DNA from: Prorocentrum cordatum
Lineage: Eukaryota; Sar; Dinophyceae; Prorocentrales; Prorocentraceae
DNA length: 64,000 nucleotides
Assembly: GCA_963575745.1 (NCBI GenBank)
Contig: CAUYUJ010009779.1
Location: forward strand, 288,501-352,500
Reading direction: 5' to 3'
This document shows positions 1 to 10,267 of this stretch, one piece after another; positions within the stretch are counted from its first letter, which is position 1; each line of letters begins with the position of its first letter. The notes beneath the pieces are model-generated. The model did not search any database. It saw only the letters and a list, made by a program, of their open reading frames with translations, and had not been told where the DNA came from. A program made the position numbers and the translations under genes.

Positions 1-52
1 GACCGCGAAGCGCGAAGCGCGAATAACTTCGCGCCCTCGAGGGAGCCCTTGC
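1..52. repeat. Partial copy of TTCGCGC inverted-repeat family (family E)
   Basis: The window opens inside a repeat with GCGAAGCGCGAATAACTTCG followed by CGCCCTCGAGGG. The same end occurs at about 1430-1470, 11600-11652 and 46380-46435. Only one end is present here because the window cuts the element. Confidence 0.6.
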
Positions 53-718
53 TTCTCTGGCTGCGGCCGCGTCTGGCAGAACGACCGCACTCCCCCACTC
101 CAGCGCTCGCGACTGCCCCCTTCACGCCGCCTTGCGCTGGTACGTCTGCGCACGCGTGTGGTAACATTCGGGGAGACGTAAGACCCGGGTACGGGGGACT
201 CGAAAATCCCCGACGAGATCGTCAAAAAAATGACGAGGCCGACCCTGCATTTTGACGAGGCCTCCCGCTGCAGACATCCCACGAAACTCCTCCTCGTCAA
301 AATCCGAGACGCGTTCGTCAAAAAACGATGGCGAACCCGAGTCCTGGCAAACCCGGGTCTTACGCTCCCCCGAAACATCTTCATGGGGGGCGCGAATGAT
401 GCGCCTCGAGTCCGTGTCGAGTCCACGTCGACCTCGACTCGGCTACAAGACCCAAGGCCGTCTGCACGAGCGGCAGAACGTCGCTGATCGTGGTCACGAC
501 AATTGGCTGGCCCCACCAGACATCAGGCATGGCCCCTCAACACCAAAGGGACTTTCGTAAACCCCTGGGCAATAATTGGAAAATTAATCATTTGTCCGCC
601 GGCTTATTGACTGATTGGGACACCGACAATAGTTGGAAATTAATGATTCCCGTCGTCGTCGTCGTCGTCCTCGTCGTCGTCCTCCCTCCTCCTCGAGTCT
701 ACGAAACGGAGCCCAGAA
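53..718. other. Gene-free GC-rich stretch
   Basis: No convincing gene is visible. Open frames here are short and lack coding-like composition. A small GTC trinucleotide run lies at about 648-685. Confidence 0.5.
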
Positions 719-720
719 CA

Positions 721-753
<33 letters not shown>

Positions 754-1035
754 GAGGAGGAGGAGGAGGAGGAGGAGGAGGAGGAGGAGGAGGAGGATGA
801 GGAGGAGGAGAGGAGGAGGAGGGAGGAGGAGGAGGAGGAGGGAGGAGGAGGAGAGGAGAGGGAGGAGGAGAGGAGGAGGAGAGGGAGGAGGAGGAGGAGG
901 AGGAGGAGGAGGAGGAGGAGGAGGAGGAGGGGGAGGGGAGGAGGGTGAGGAGGAGTAGGAGGAGGAGGAGGAGGAGGAGGAAGGAGGAGGAGGAGGAGCG
1001 GAGGGGAAGGAGAGGGGATGGGAAGGAGGAGGAGG
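719..1035. repeat. GGA/GAG trinucleotide microsatellite
   Basis: About 300 bp of nearly pure GAG/GGA with G-run and single-base interruptions. It creates artificial poly-Glu, poly-Arg and poly-Gly plus-strand frames and poly-Ser/Leu/Pro minus-strand frames, which are not genes. Confidence 0.95.
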
Positions 1036-1284
1036 AGGGACGAGTTTCTATTCCCCGCCGAGAGCTTAGGGGGGGGCATCATTAAAGACCCTCTTCGGTC
1101 ACCTACGACCGGTTGCGCCGCCAGCCCATCACGCTTCCGTCCCCTCTGATCTTCGGCGCGCGGTCAAACGGAATCGGAGCCGCACGGCCCACTCGGGACG
1201 GGGACGGACCGAGCCGTGCCGCACGCGACAGCACCCTGCGCAACATCACTCGACGTCCGCCGCACGACGGCAGGACGCCAACTG

Positions 1285-1640
1285 TACACTCGGCGGTGGA
1301 CAAACCTCCCTTTAGTAAATAAGGGCTCCCAACTTCGCGCTTCGCGCTGCGCGAAGCGCGAAGTGCGAATAACTTCGCGCTCTCGCGCCGCCTCCCAGGG
1401 GAGAAGAGGAGGACGAGGAGGAATCGGAGCCGAACCGCGAAGCGCGAATAACTTCGCGCCCTCGAGGGCGCCCCTGAGTAAACCTCCCCTAAATGAAAAC
1501 GGCCCAGGACCGCAACCGACGGGCCTGGACCCGCAAACAGAACGGCCGCGCCGCGCTCTCGCGAAGCGAGCACGGCCAATCCCTGAATCGACGTGTCAGG
1601 GTAGGAGGTCCGTCCACCCCCCGTAAACCTGCACCGATGC
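1285..1640. repeat. Dispersed repeat family F, copy split by a nested insertion
   Basis: The sequence starting TCGGCGGTGGACAAACCTCC and ending near AATCGACGTGTCAGGGTAGG matches copies at 44019-44185 and 46801-46972. In this copy the homology is interrupted between GTAAA and CCTCCCC by 157 bp of another repeat (1320-1476). Confidence 0.8.
1320..1476. mobile_element. Short inverted-repeat element (family E) inserted in family F
   Basis: The insert begins AAGGGCTCCC and ends GGGCGCCCCT, with internal TTCGCGC/GCGCGAA palindromes. It is flanked on both sides by AGTAAA (1314-1319 and 1477-1482), present once in the uninterrupted family F copies, so AGTAAA reads as a target-site duplication. No coding capacity. 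Confidence 0.75.
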
Positions 1641-1672
1641 CGACCGGACCCATCCTCGGGCCCAGAGTGCAT

Positions 1673-1851
1673 ACTCCAGATCTCGTAATAAAAGGGAGGG
1701 GGTCTCAACCCTCCCAGACGAGAAGTCTTAGACCCCCCCCGTGGGAGAACCCTCCAACACATCGTCCCCAGACTCCCACAGGCCCTCCAAGATAGCCTGG
1801 AAGAGACCCCCCCCGAAATGAGACCCCCCTCCCTTTATTACGAAATCTGGA
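1673..1851. mobile_element. Foldback element with ~35-bp terminal inverted repeats
   Basis: The left arm (1673-1707) starts ACTCCAGATCTCGTAATAAA. The right arm (1817-1851) is its near-perfect reverse complement and ends CGAAATCTGGAGT. Both carry GGGAGGGGGTCTCA inward. No ORF fits between them, so this is a non-autonomous element. Confidence 0.8.
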
Positions 1852-2394
1852 GTACATGTACACCCCGATCCTGGACCACGGAGTGGGCCTGGCCAGGAGA
1901 TCCGCGCGAGTGCGCTGCTGGCGTCCCCCGGACACGGGTCACGGATCGAGCCGCTTACAGACCGTGCCACGGTAAGGAACGCCACACGAGGAACGAAAGA
2001 GCTTCCCTGGCCCACCCGCATACGGCAGGTTCGTGTCGTGCCGACCCCAGCGTTGGTTTTTGACACCGCAGGGATCATTCAACCTTGAACGATCGGCCGC
2101 TGCCGCAACGTCCGATCGTTCAACATCGATCGATTCTGGGTCGCCGGCGGCGTTCAACCTTGAACGCCCGCGCTGGGGTCGCCGCTGGTCGACACGACGC
2201 AAACCTACCGTAGGCCCCCCGACCTGGATCAAAGGAGCGGCCCGAAAACGAGAGCCCCTCCTGGTTGGCGTTTTCCCACTCGGCGTTTCGTCACTGGGCC
2301 GAAAGCGGGGGCGGGGGGCAGGGGGTCTGGCTCTCAGGACCTCTGCTTCGTGCGGCTACACCGCTTGCAACGTCGCGTCCCGTGGGGGAGACCT

Positions 2395-2575
2395 CCTTTC
2401 GCCCTCCTCCCTGCTCCCTGCTCCCCAGTTCCTCCTGCTCCTCCTTCCTCCCTCCTCCCCCTCCTCCCTCCTCCTCCTCCTCATCCTCCTCCTACTCCTC
2501 GTCCTCCTCCTCCTCGACCCTCCTCCTACTCCTCGTCCTCCTCCTCTTCCTCCTTCCGCCTTCCCCCCCCCCGCA
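2395..2575. repeat. TCC microsatellite
   Basis: A C- and T-rich tract of imperfect CTC/TCC triplets. Apparent poly-Ser/Leu/Pro frames arise only from the triplets. Confidence 0.9.
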
Positions 2576-3418
2576 TAAGCCGGGGGCCCGGTGAGCACAC
2601 CGGGACGGTCGGGGAACCCAAAATGGTCGACTGCCGCCTGTATCGGCGGGATACAATAAAGCCGGGGACTAGCCGGAGAAGGCGGAGGGCGGGGGGGGGG
2701 CATGGGCGCCCAGGCCCCCTGGGGGTCCCTCCCCTAGGTGGGGGTGGGGTACTGGGTGGGGCGGGCTCGGGATGCCCCCCGTTGCCAGGCCCCCCTGGCG
2801 CGGGGTCCCTGGGCCCGTCCTACTCGGTTTCCCTCCTCCTCCTGGGGTCCCCCTCGGGGGGCGGGCTGGCGCGGGCTCCCTCGGGCCTGCGACGCATGCC
2901 CGCACTGCGGCGCGGCGGCACCCATCGCCAGTTCCGAGGGCGCGATGGGTGCAGGAAGCGGGGGTCCGACTGCTGTCGCGCGGGGCCCCTGGCCCCCAGG
3001 GCGGTGCGCCGCATGGCGCTTCCGGTGCGGCCTGCACCGCCCCGGGGTCTTTGCGGCCTTGGCTGCCCTGCTAATGGGGGCTGCTGGGGCCGCTGGGGGC
3101 TCCCGCGGCGCGGGGCTCTCAACTTTTTGGTGTCGTTTTTCGACGAGGGTGGCCCAGGCCCGTCGCCTCTGGTTGCCCTGTGTCTCAGGAGCCATCGTTC
3201 TCATGGAGATTTGGCTGGCCTGCTCTGAATAGTCCTGAATAGTTCTCCTTCCGCCTGCGCTGCTCCACGGGGGGGGGGGCGGGGGGAGGGCGGGTGCGAG
3301 GGCCCGCGCCGGCCGGCAGAGCATCGAACAAAAGCAGAAACGACCGCCCGCACCCAAGGAGAGAGGGCCCCGCTCCACCGCTGCCTCTCCCGCGCCGCGG
3401 GCCCGCCCGCAGAGTGCT
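2576..3418. other. GC-rich sequence without a recognisable gene
   Basis: High-GC DNA open in several frames at once, which is a composition effect. No frame shows a recognisable domain or a codon pattern that singles it out. Confidence 0.5.
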
Positions 3419-3625
3419 TGAGAGGGGCCCTGGGACACGCCAATACATACACACAGGTAACAGGATTCCCCATCTTTTCCCATACTTTCTGGGTCTTCGT
3501 CTTCCCCCCCATAGTTCCCCATATTTTCTGGGTTTGTGTCTTCCCCCCCAATCCCCATATTTTCCAATCCTTTCCTGGGCGTCGACGATTCATTGTGTGC
3601 CTGTGCGTTTTTTGTCCCCTCCTGA
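3419..3625 (+). repeat. Dispersed repeat family I, copy 1
   Basis: Begins GGGGCCCTGGGACAC with ATACACACA, holds TCTTCCCCCCC and CCCATATTTTC blocks, and ends near GTCGACGATTCATTGTGTGC followed by TTTTGTCCCCTCCTGAG. Clear homologues lie at 5788-5950 and 45670-45845 in the same orientation. Confidence 0.8.
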
Positions 3626-4020
3626 GTGCTGCAGACCCCGGGCGCGACGGTGCGGGCCGCAGCTTCTCTTCTGCCACCGCGCGGGCCGCTCAGTCTTGAG
3701 CGACCTCCGGTGCCGGCGGCGCGCAGAGGCCGCCGGGAGCGCGCGCCTGCGGTGCTGCCGCAGCGGGGCCAGCTCTCCTCCCTGTCGGGGCGGACGACAC
3801 GGGGGGGGATAGCGCAGGGGGTGTCAGAGAACCAGCCCGCGTAGCTGATTTCCCCGGCACCTCCCCAGTTGCCCGTTCATCCTTCCCAGGAGGCCTTCTA
3901 CCCTCCGAAGTGCCCTCCTGGTGAGGATCCCCCGTCTGTTTTCCCAACCATCCTGTGATGTTGGGTCCTCGTTTTGAAGAGACGGTCCCCGCGTTCACTC
4001 CTCCCGCTGCCCACTCCCTC

Positions 4021-4205
<185 letters not shown>

Positions 4206-4210
4206 AGCGA

Positions 4211-4829
4211 AGGCCTCAGTGGGGGTGCTCGCATTCGTCTGCCAAACCCAGTACAGCGCTTCGTGACCCCATAGGGAGCTCCACCGAATGCCTCAGTGGG
4301 GGTGCCCGCATGCGTCCGCCACACCCAGTACAGCGTTTCGTGGCCCCATAAGGAGCTCCACCGAAGGCACCAGTGGGGGTGCCCGCATACGTCCGCCACA
4401 CACAGTACAACGCTTCGTGGCCCCATAGGGAGCCCCACCGAAGGCCCCAGTGGGGGTGTCCGCATGCGTCTTCCCCACGCAGTGCAGCGTTTCGTGGCCA
4501 CATAGGAAGCTCCACCTAAAGCCTCAGTGGGGGTGCCCGCATGCGTCCGCAACACCCAGAACGGCGTTTCGTGGCCCCATGCGGAGCTCCACCGAAGGTC
4601 TCAACTGCGCAGCCCGCATGCGTCTCCCCCACCGAGTACAGCGTCTCGTTGCCCCATTGGGAGCTCCACCGAAGGCCCCAGTGGGGTTGGCCGCATGTGT
4701 CTCCCCCACGCAGTACAGCGTTTCGTGGCCCCATGGAGAGCTCCACCGAAGGCTCCAGTGGCGCAGTCCGCATGCGTCTCCCCCACCCAGTACGGCGTTT
4801 GGTGGCCCTACGAGGGGGCTCCCCCGAAG
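4211..4829. repeat. Eight-unit 77-bp tandem minisatellite
   Basis: Eight consecutive units, mostly 77 bp, share CAGTGGGGGTGCCCGCATGC, CCCAGTACAGCGTTTCGTGG and CCCCATAGGGAGCTCCACCG. Because 77 is not a multiple of 3 the reading frame rotates each unit, giving repeated peptides in different frames. A selected coding repeat would not do that. Confidence 0.95.
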
Positions 4830-5094
4830 ACGATACCTACAACTGCGGTGTTCACAACTGCGTATGATTTGATCCTTCGCCATTCATTTTTTTTGGGGGG
4901 GGAGTGGCAAACACAACATGAACGACACGCCGCCTTGAGGCGCGCTACCGTTGAAGAAACATCAAACTTCCGGACAAGAGCGAAGGAGCAACACGCTGAC
5001 GGGCTGCCAACAGCAGCGTGTCATTGATACCCTTTCACCCTCTGGAGCTTTTTCCTAAAGGTCCTCCCCTCAGCCACTGGCCTGGCAATTACAC

Positions 5095-5275
5095 GTCGGT
5101 CGGAAGAAGTAGGTAGAAACATGAAGTAGGAAGGTGGATGTAGTAGATTGGGTCCAGGTCCTCCCAGAGAAAAACAAAACACAGCAAAAGCATGTCGATT
5201 CTTGGAGTAGGAAGGCGCTTGAAGTAGATATGGCATCTGGGAGTCCAAAAATACCTACTTTCAACGACTTGCGTG
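5095..5275. repeat. Dispersed repeat family J, copy 1
   Basis: GTAGAAACATGAAGTAGGAAGG through ACCTACTTTCAACGACTTGC is alignable, with divergence, to 43510-43665 (CAGAAACATGAAGCAG through ATCTACTTTCAATAACCGGC). Only two copies are seen. Confidence 0.6.
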
Positions 5276-5470
5276 TAAGGCTTCGGGTTGCCACAGATCG
5301 CCCCTCCAAGTAGTCCTGGTTGGTCTGCACAGGCCTCCCGAGTGTCGCCCCAGCTGTCCTCAGTGGGGCAGGGGGTCTCTGCCCCTGAGATCCGACGGCG
5401 CGGAAGCCTGTCTGTGAGATTCGACGGCACGAACAAAATTCAGACATCGCGAAAATCACGGACAAAGCAC

Positions 5471-5600
5471 TCGCCATTGCTCGGACGTCCATTCCCTGTG
5501 CTTTTTTCGGTTTCGTGCGTGGTTTTCTTCGCCAAATGCTCAAGGATGCTCCTCGATGGTCCTCGCTGAAGTAAAAAGTTCACACGTCCGAGCGATGCCA
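5471..5600. mobile_element. Family M2 inverted-repeat element, copy 1
   Basis: About 130 bp with terminal inverted repeats of the form TGGCATCGCTCGGACGT (left CGCCATTGCTCGGACGT, right ACGTCCGAGCGATGCCA). The interior reads AAATG...AAGGATGCTCCTCGATGG. Flanks AAGCAC and AGAGCAC suggest a short target-site duplication. Four more copies occur in this window. Confidence 0.85.
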
Positions 5601-5787
5601 AGAGCACCGGACCCCATCTCCGCGCCACCTTCCGAGGCGCATCGACACGTGAGGATGACCTGGGGCCCGAAGCTGGGCGAACAGAAAGCGCCGGGCCCGA
5701 AGCAAAATCTCAGGGGTGCGCAACCAGATGCCTCACCGCCCCGGCCCTCTTGGGGGGCATGTGGGCCCTGCGGGCCCCATCTATATG

Positions 5788-5950
5788 AAGGGGCCCTGGG
5801 ACACACAAATAAATACACACAGATAAAACAAACCCCCATATTTTCCTATATCTTCGGAGCTTCTGTCTTCCCCCCCACTTCCCATATTTTCCAAAATTTC
5901 CTGGGGAGTCGACGATGAATTGTGTCTGTGTGTTTATTCCCTCCTGACTA
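5788..5950 (+). repeat. Dispersed repeat family I, copy 2
   Basis: Starts GGGGCCCTGGGACACACAAA and ends with ATGAATTGTGTCTGTGTG then TTTATTCCCTCCTG. Its start and end are weakly inverted relative to each other (GGGACACA...TAAATACACACA versus TGTGTGTTTATTCCC), hinting at a foldback origin. Confidence 0.8.
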
Positions 5951-6092
5951 TATGGGGCCCCAGCTCGCCCCCGTCCCCGCGGCCCTCGCTGCCCCCTCCT
6001 CCCGCTCGTCCACCCCCTCTAGTCCGCGAGGCCGGCGAGAAACCCTGCCGCGGCGCGCGCCGCGGGGTCACAGGGCGCCCAGCTCCTCCGAC

Positions 6093-6285
6093 GAACGATC
6101 AACACGCACCCATACCCATTAGTCATAGGGGGGACGGAATGAGCTATGGGTGCGTGTCGTCGGAGGGGGGCCCTCGCCCGAATGGGAGCCTCCCCAGGGG
6201 TCCGACAACCCGCACCCATACACATGGCCAGTCCTTCTCCCTCCGACCTCCCTATGGGTATGGGTGTGTGTTGTTCGTTCGTCAT
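6093..6285. repeat. Nested inverted repeat around ACCCATACCCAT
   Basis: AACACGCACCCATACCCAT near 6098 is the inverse of ATGGGTATGGGTGTGTGTT near 6255-6275. Between them lie AGCTATGGGTGCGTGT and CCGCACCCATACACAT, again inverted. The unit can fold as one hairpin or as two smaller ones. Confidence 0.6.
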
Positions 6286-6388
6286 CCTCCGCGCTGCGGA
6301 TGCGGCGCACCCGCACGCGGGCGCGGCGGCAGCGCGGGCTCTTGCGCAGGGCCTCCTGGCGCGTGCCCGCCGCCGCCAGAAACAGGTG

Positions 6389-6511
6389 ACCAGCCTCGAA
6401 CGTATCCCTATCCCCAAGATTGACACGCCAAAGGCGACGACAGTCTTAGGGATGCGCCCTCGCGATGAGAAGATGCCCAGCATAGGGATATGGATATGTT
6501 CCAGGCTGGTA
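6389..6511. mobile_element. Small inverted-repeat element
   Basis: The left arm, ACCAGCCTCGAACGTATCCC then TATCC, is the inverse of the right arm GGGATATGGATATG then TTCCAGGCTGGT. Spacing is about 75 bp and there is no coding content. A family M2 element begins 10 bp to the right. Confidence 0.6.
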
Positions 6512-6520
6512 AGCAGGGGC

Positions 6521-6652
6521 TCGCCATCGCTCGGACGTCCATTCCCTGTGTTTCTTGTTCGGTGTCGTGCGTGTTTTTGCGTTGCCAAATCATCGAGGAT
6601 GCTCCTCGATGGTCCTCGCCGAAGGAAGAATACACACGTCCGAGCGATGCCA
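6521..6652. mobile_element. Family M2 inverted-repeat element, copy 2
   Basis: CGCCATCGCTCGGACGTCC to ACACGTCCGAGCGATGCCA, with the conserved GGATGCTCCTCGATGGTCC interior. Flanks AGGGGC and AGGGGGC resemble a target-site duplication. Confidence 0.85.
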
Positions 6653-6760
6653 AGGGGGCCGGCGGAGATCGTCAGCAAGGCCGCCTGGGGCGGCGAGGGG
6701 CCCGCGCGGTGCCCCCCGACCTCGGGCGGACGAAACCTGTGCACACCCACTGCTCCCGGG

Positions 6761-6914
6761 TCGGGCCTGCCCTCCCACAGGGGGGGCCGTCGACGAAAAA
6801 CCAAGGATCCCCCAACAAAACTCCAGAATGGTCAAACAGCACCCCCAAAAAATAGACCCCGGACCCCGGACTACGTTTTAACTATGTTTGACCTTCCCCC
6901 CTGTAGAGGGACAG
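6761..6914. mobile_element. Family M1 foldback element, diverged copy
   Basis: The left end TCGGGCCTGCCCTCCCACAG and right end CCTGTAGAGGGACAGG are inverted. Between them are the family hallmarks GTCGACGAAAA and a CCCCGGACTA block. The outer part of the right terminal repeat is missing and runs into GGA triplets. Confidence 0.65.
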
Positions 6915-7075
6915 GAGGAGGAGGAGGAGGGCGCCGCCTCAGCAGAGCTGTCCCGACTACGGGGATGGGCGCGCAGCGCCGTAGCGCTCACATGGGGACG
7001 TCGAGGAAGCCATCTTCAAGCGCCGACCACTGCTCATCAGAGAAAGGCAGAAGAAACCATCGGTCATGTCCTGCA

Positions 7076-10000
7076 TCATACCCTTTGGGACTGTAGGTAA
7101 GCGCAAATGTCGTCAGCCCACCTCTTGCGCGGGCGGTTCTGAAGCCTGCCTTTTGCTCGCCTGTCCCTGCTAGCGTCCCACAGAGTAGCTCGTGACGACC
7201 ATTTTCCAGAAGATAAGGCCGTAACCCGGTGAGCGAATCTCCACACCCTCCTTCGCCAGAGTAGACGCCAGTCTTCAATGTTGTTGGAATGTGCATGTCC
7301 TTCGACTTGTCTTGTTGTTCTGATCGCCCACTCAATCCAGGATTCAACCGCCACTTGCTCGTGCACACCGTCACTGGCAGAGGCTGCCGTATATGAACTC
7401 GCCGACTCAAGGTCACCACCGTCCGCCTGCGCTGCCACCGGCCGTCTGCCAGAACCCAAGATCATGCGCAGCATCTTACGTTAAGTTGTTCGCAGGGTGC
7501 GTCGTAATTCCGCCGTCAGCGTCCAGCTGGAAGCGCCGTACATCACCATCGGAGTAACGACGCTGTCGAAAAGGCGAAGGCGGCTGGTCAAGGTGTACCG
7601 CTTGCACGTCAACTCCGATTTGTGCGCCATGAACGCTTTCCAAGATTGACGAATCCGGTGCTGGATCTCATTCTGGGCGCAGGCCCCGCCCCCCAGAAGT
7701 CTGCCCAGGTATTTCACGGTCTTTTCAGAGCTCAAAATCTCGATGTGCATGCCGTGAATATCTGCGTACGTACATTTCCCACGCCCTGTCTTCTTCGTCG
7801 CGTTGGTCAGTATCTTCGTCTTGTCCGGGTGTAGCCGGAGGCCAACTGCACCAGCTTGCTCGTGAACATCCGCCAGCATCTGCTTGATCTGATGCAACGT
7901 GTTTGTGGCAAGAAGAACATCGTCGGCGAAACGTAAATTACTCATTCTCCACTCCTGTGTGCACCCCAATTGAATGCCATATCGCTTGGCTTGCCAGTTC
8001 ACCTTGATACGCCTCATGATGTCCTCCAGCAGCGCGTTGAACAGCAAGGAACTCAGCGGATCCCCTTGTTTCGTCCCGCGTGATAGATCGAACCATCGAC
8101 TGCGAACGTCTGCGTGCACCTGTGCCTGTTGATTATCATACAACCGCTGTAATAACCTGATGTAGCCCACATGCACGCCCTGGTTGAAGAGCGCATTCCA
8201 TAGACCCTGGTGTTCGACGGAGTCGAAAGCCTTCTGGAAATCAAGTGCTGTGTACCACAGAGGAAGTTGGTGTTCGTCTGCCTTCTCCTGGATCATCATC
8301 ATGGTGAGGAGGTGATCTTCTGTCGAAAAACCTTTCCGGAACCCAGCTTGATCAGCGCTCTGGTGTGGCTCCAATATTAGAGATAAGCGGTTGTACAAAA
8401 TCCGTGCGAATAACTTGTACAAAATTGGAATAATAGTGATTGGGCGGTAGTTCTTCGGCAGCCTCTCGTCGCCAGATTTGTGAATCACCTTGATCACGGA
8501 CTGCTTCCACGACCCGGGCGGCTCCGGGGATCCATTCAAGACGGCGTTGTAAAGATCAGCCAGAACATCCAATAGTATGTCGCCGCTCTCCAAAAGCATA
8601 TCGGCAAAGATGCCTCCAGTGTCCGCGCACTTCTTCCGTTTGAGCTGCCGGATCGAATCTCGAACCTCACCTGTCGCGATGCTCGGAAGAGCCCCGGCGA
8701 CCAAAGATGAATCTCGCAGTTCTGGTAGGATCGGCACCGAGACCTTTGACGAATACAGATCTTCGTAAAAAGCGGCGAACACGTCAACCATCTCTCTCCG
8801 ATTGGTCACAACTTTCTCTCCGTCCAACACGCTCGTCATCAAAGTTTTTCTCACCAAGGTCTTATGTCGAGAAATCGTGCCCAAGCCAGAAAACTCGTCA
8901 AGAATCTGATGGATGCGCCCAGTCGCCTCGGATTTGCGAAGTCGTTTGGTATCCTTCTGGATGCGCTTGCTCAGCAAAGCTCGCTGTGCAGGGTCGGACA
9001 CCTCTCTCCGGGCAGCGATTTGTTCTCGGATGCGGCCTCGGAGCTCGCTGAAATCGCCCCCCTCGGTCTCCCGGTCCGGCTCCTTCTCGTTGTCGGCCGC
9101 TGACATCCGCAAAGCGTTTTCGATGAGATCTGCTTGGTGCCTGGCGTCCGCGTGAAGCTCTCCGGAGTGTATCTTAGACTGCAGAGTCTTCCTGAAACCA
9201 TTGCTATCTATCCTGTTCCATGGTGTCGCACGCTTCTTTGATTGTTGTCGTAACGGCGGTTCCTTTGGCTTCTGGTGGAAATTCAGCGTCATGAAAACTG
9301 CACGGTGGTCAGATCCCATCCCCAAATCTGCCACTGAACCACAATTTTGAACATATTTCCAAATATTCCGGTCTACGATGATATAATCTATTTGCCGGGA
9401 CCTCCCGCTGGTACCGATGTGTGTAGTTCTGTTCTCTGGCGTCTTCGGGAAGAAAGTGTTGGCGATGACCAGGTTCTCCAAAGTTGACCAATTCTTCAAC
9501 CACTGCCCCCGAGACGTCTCCACATTGAGGCCGAAACGTCCGATCACCTTCGAGTTGTCCGTGTCGAGCCGGCTCCCAACTTCAGCATTGAAGTCGCCTC
9601 CAAGTATCGTTCTGTAATGCTTGCGGCGCGCCTCTGTGCAAATCCGAGATAAGGACGTGTACATGGCATCCACGTGGTTGTCGGCATACCTGGCGTGAGG
9701 AAAATACGAAGATATTAGTCGTATGATCTTGCCGTGGGCCTTCAAATCAACATAAACCAATCGCTCATTCACAAAAACTGTGTTTCGAACTGCGCTCGCC
9801 CATCGCGAGTTGATGAGAACTGCCACGCCCCGCTGGTTGAGCTCATATCCTGCACCAGCGAACAAATGCCCTCCGTCCAGCACCATAGACTCTTCTCGAT
9901 GCGTCCGCATAGTTTCGGCAAGTAAGATTACATCCCACGTGACCCCATGCATCTCCATGAGAAGCTCGTCAAGACGGGCCTCATTTGTGAGACCTCTGAC

Positions 10001-10267
10001 GTTCTTGAAAAACACATTGAACTTCGAATGAATTGCCAAAGTTGTATCGTGCAAGTGTGGTTCGTGATCCGCATCCGGTCCTCGAGGTAGCCGGTCCTGA
10101 GCTGGAACGTCAACAGCACCTGTCCCAATCATGCAAAACGGCACGTCTCCGGACACATGGTGGTGCGTCCCTCTCCCTCCACCTCTCCCCGCTCTTCCCA
10201 AAACTGTCCTTGTAGAGGTTGTGATTCGACTGGTACTGGTACTTTGTGAGCGGGTTCGCCGGCAGGG
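7076..10267 (-). pseudogene. LINE ORF2: AP-type endonuclease and reverse transcriptase, interrupted by a stop
   Basis: The product would nick DNA and copy the element RNA at the target (target-primed reverse transcription). The frame is open from just after the ORF1 stop; the first ATG is at 10132. Numbering from TTG at 10201, the endonuclease shows GGDFNAEVG (201-209), IDYIIVD (271-277) and GSDHRAV (296-302). The reverse transcriptase shows NYRPIT (584-589), ALDFQKAFDSV (652-662), RGTKQGDPLS (708-717) and the catalytic FADD (758-761). The frame stops at TAA 7481-7483 but resumes at once in the same frame with about 130 more residues, including RPRKRWADDI, the usual tail of such proteins. TAA differs from CAA by one transition, so this is probably an inactivating mutation. 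All catalytic motifs are intact. Confidence 0.92.

Noticed and set aside
719-1035. Long poly-Glu, poly-Arg, poly-Ser and poly-Leu reading frames here and in every other TCC/GGA tract
   Set aside because: They are translations of trinucleotide repeats, present in several frames and both strands at once, with no unique protein sequence attached.
2350-3567. Overlapping long GC-rich frames on both strands
   Set aside because: High GC suppresses stops in several frames simultaneously, and no frame has a domain or distinctive codon pattern.
4211-4829. CRISPR-like array
   Set aside because: The units are contiguous and homologous throughout, with no variable spacers, and the genome is eukaryotic.
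4296-4872. Repetitive protein encoded by the 77-bp minisatellite
   Set aside because: The unit length is not divisible by three, so the same peptide appears in successive frames rather than in one ORF.
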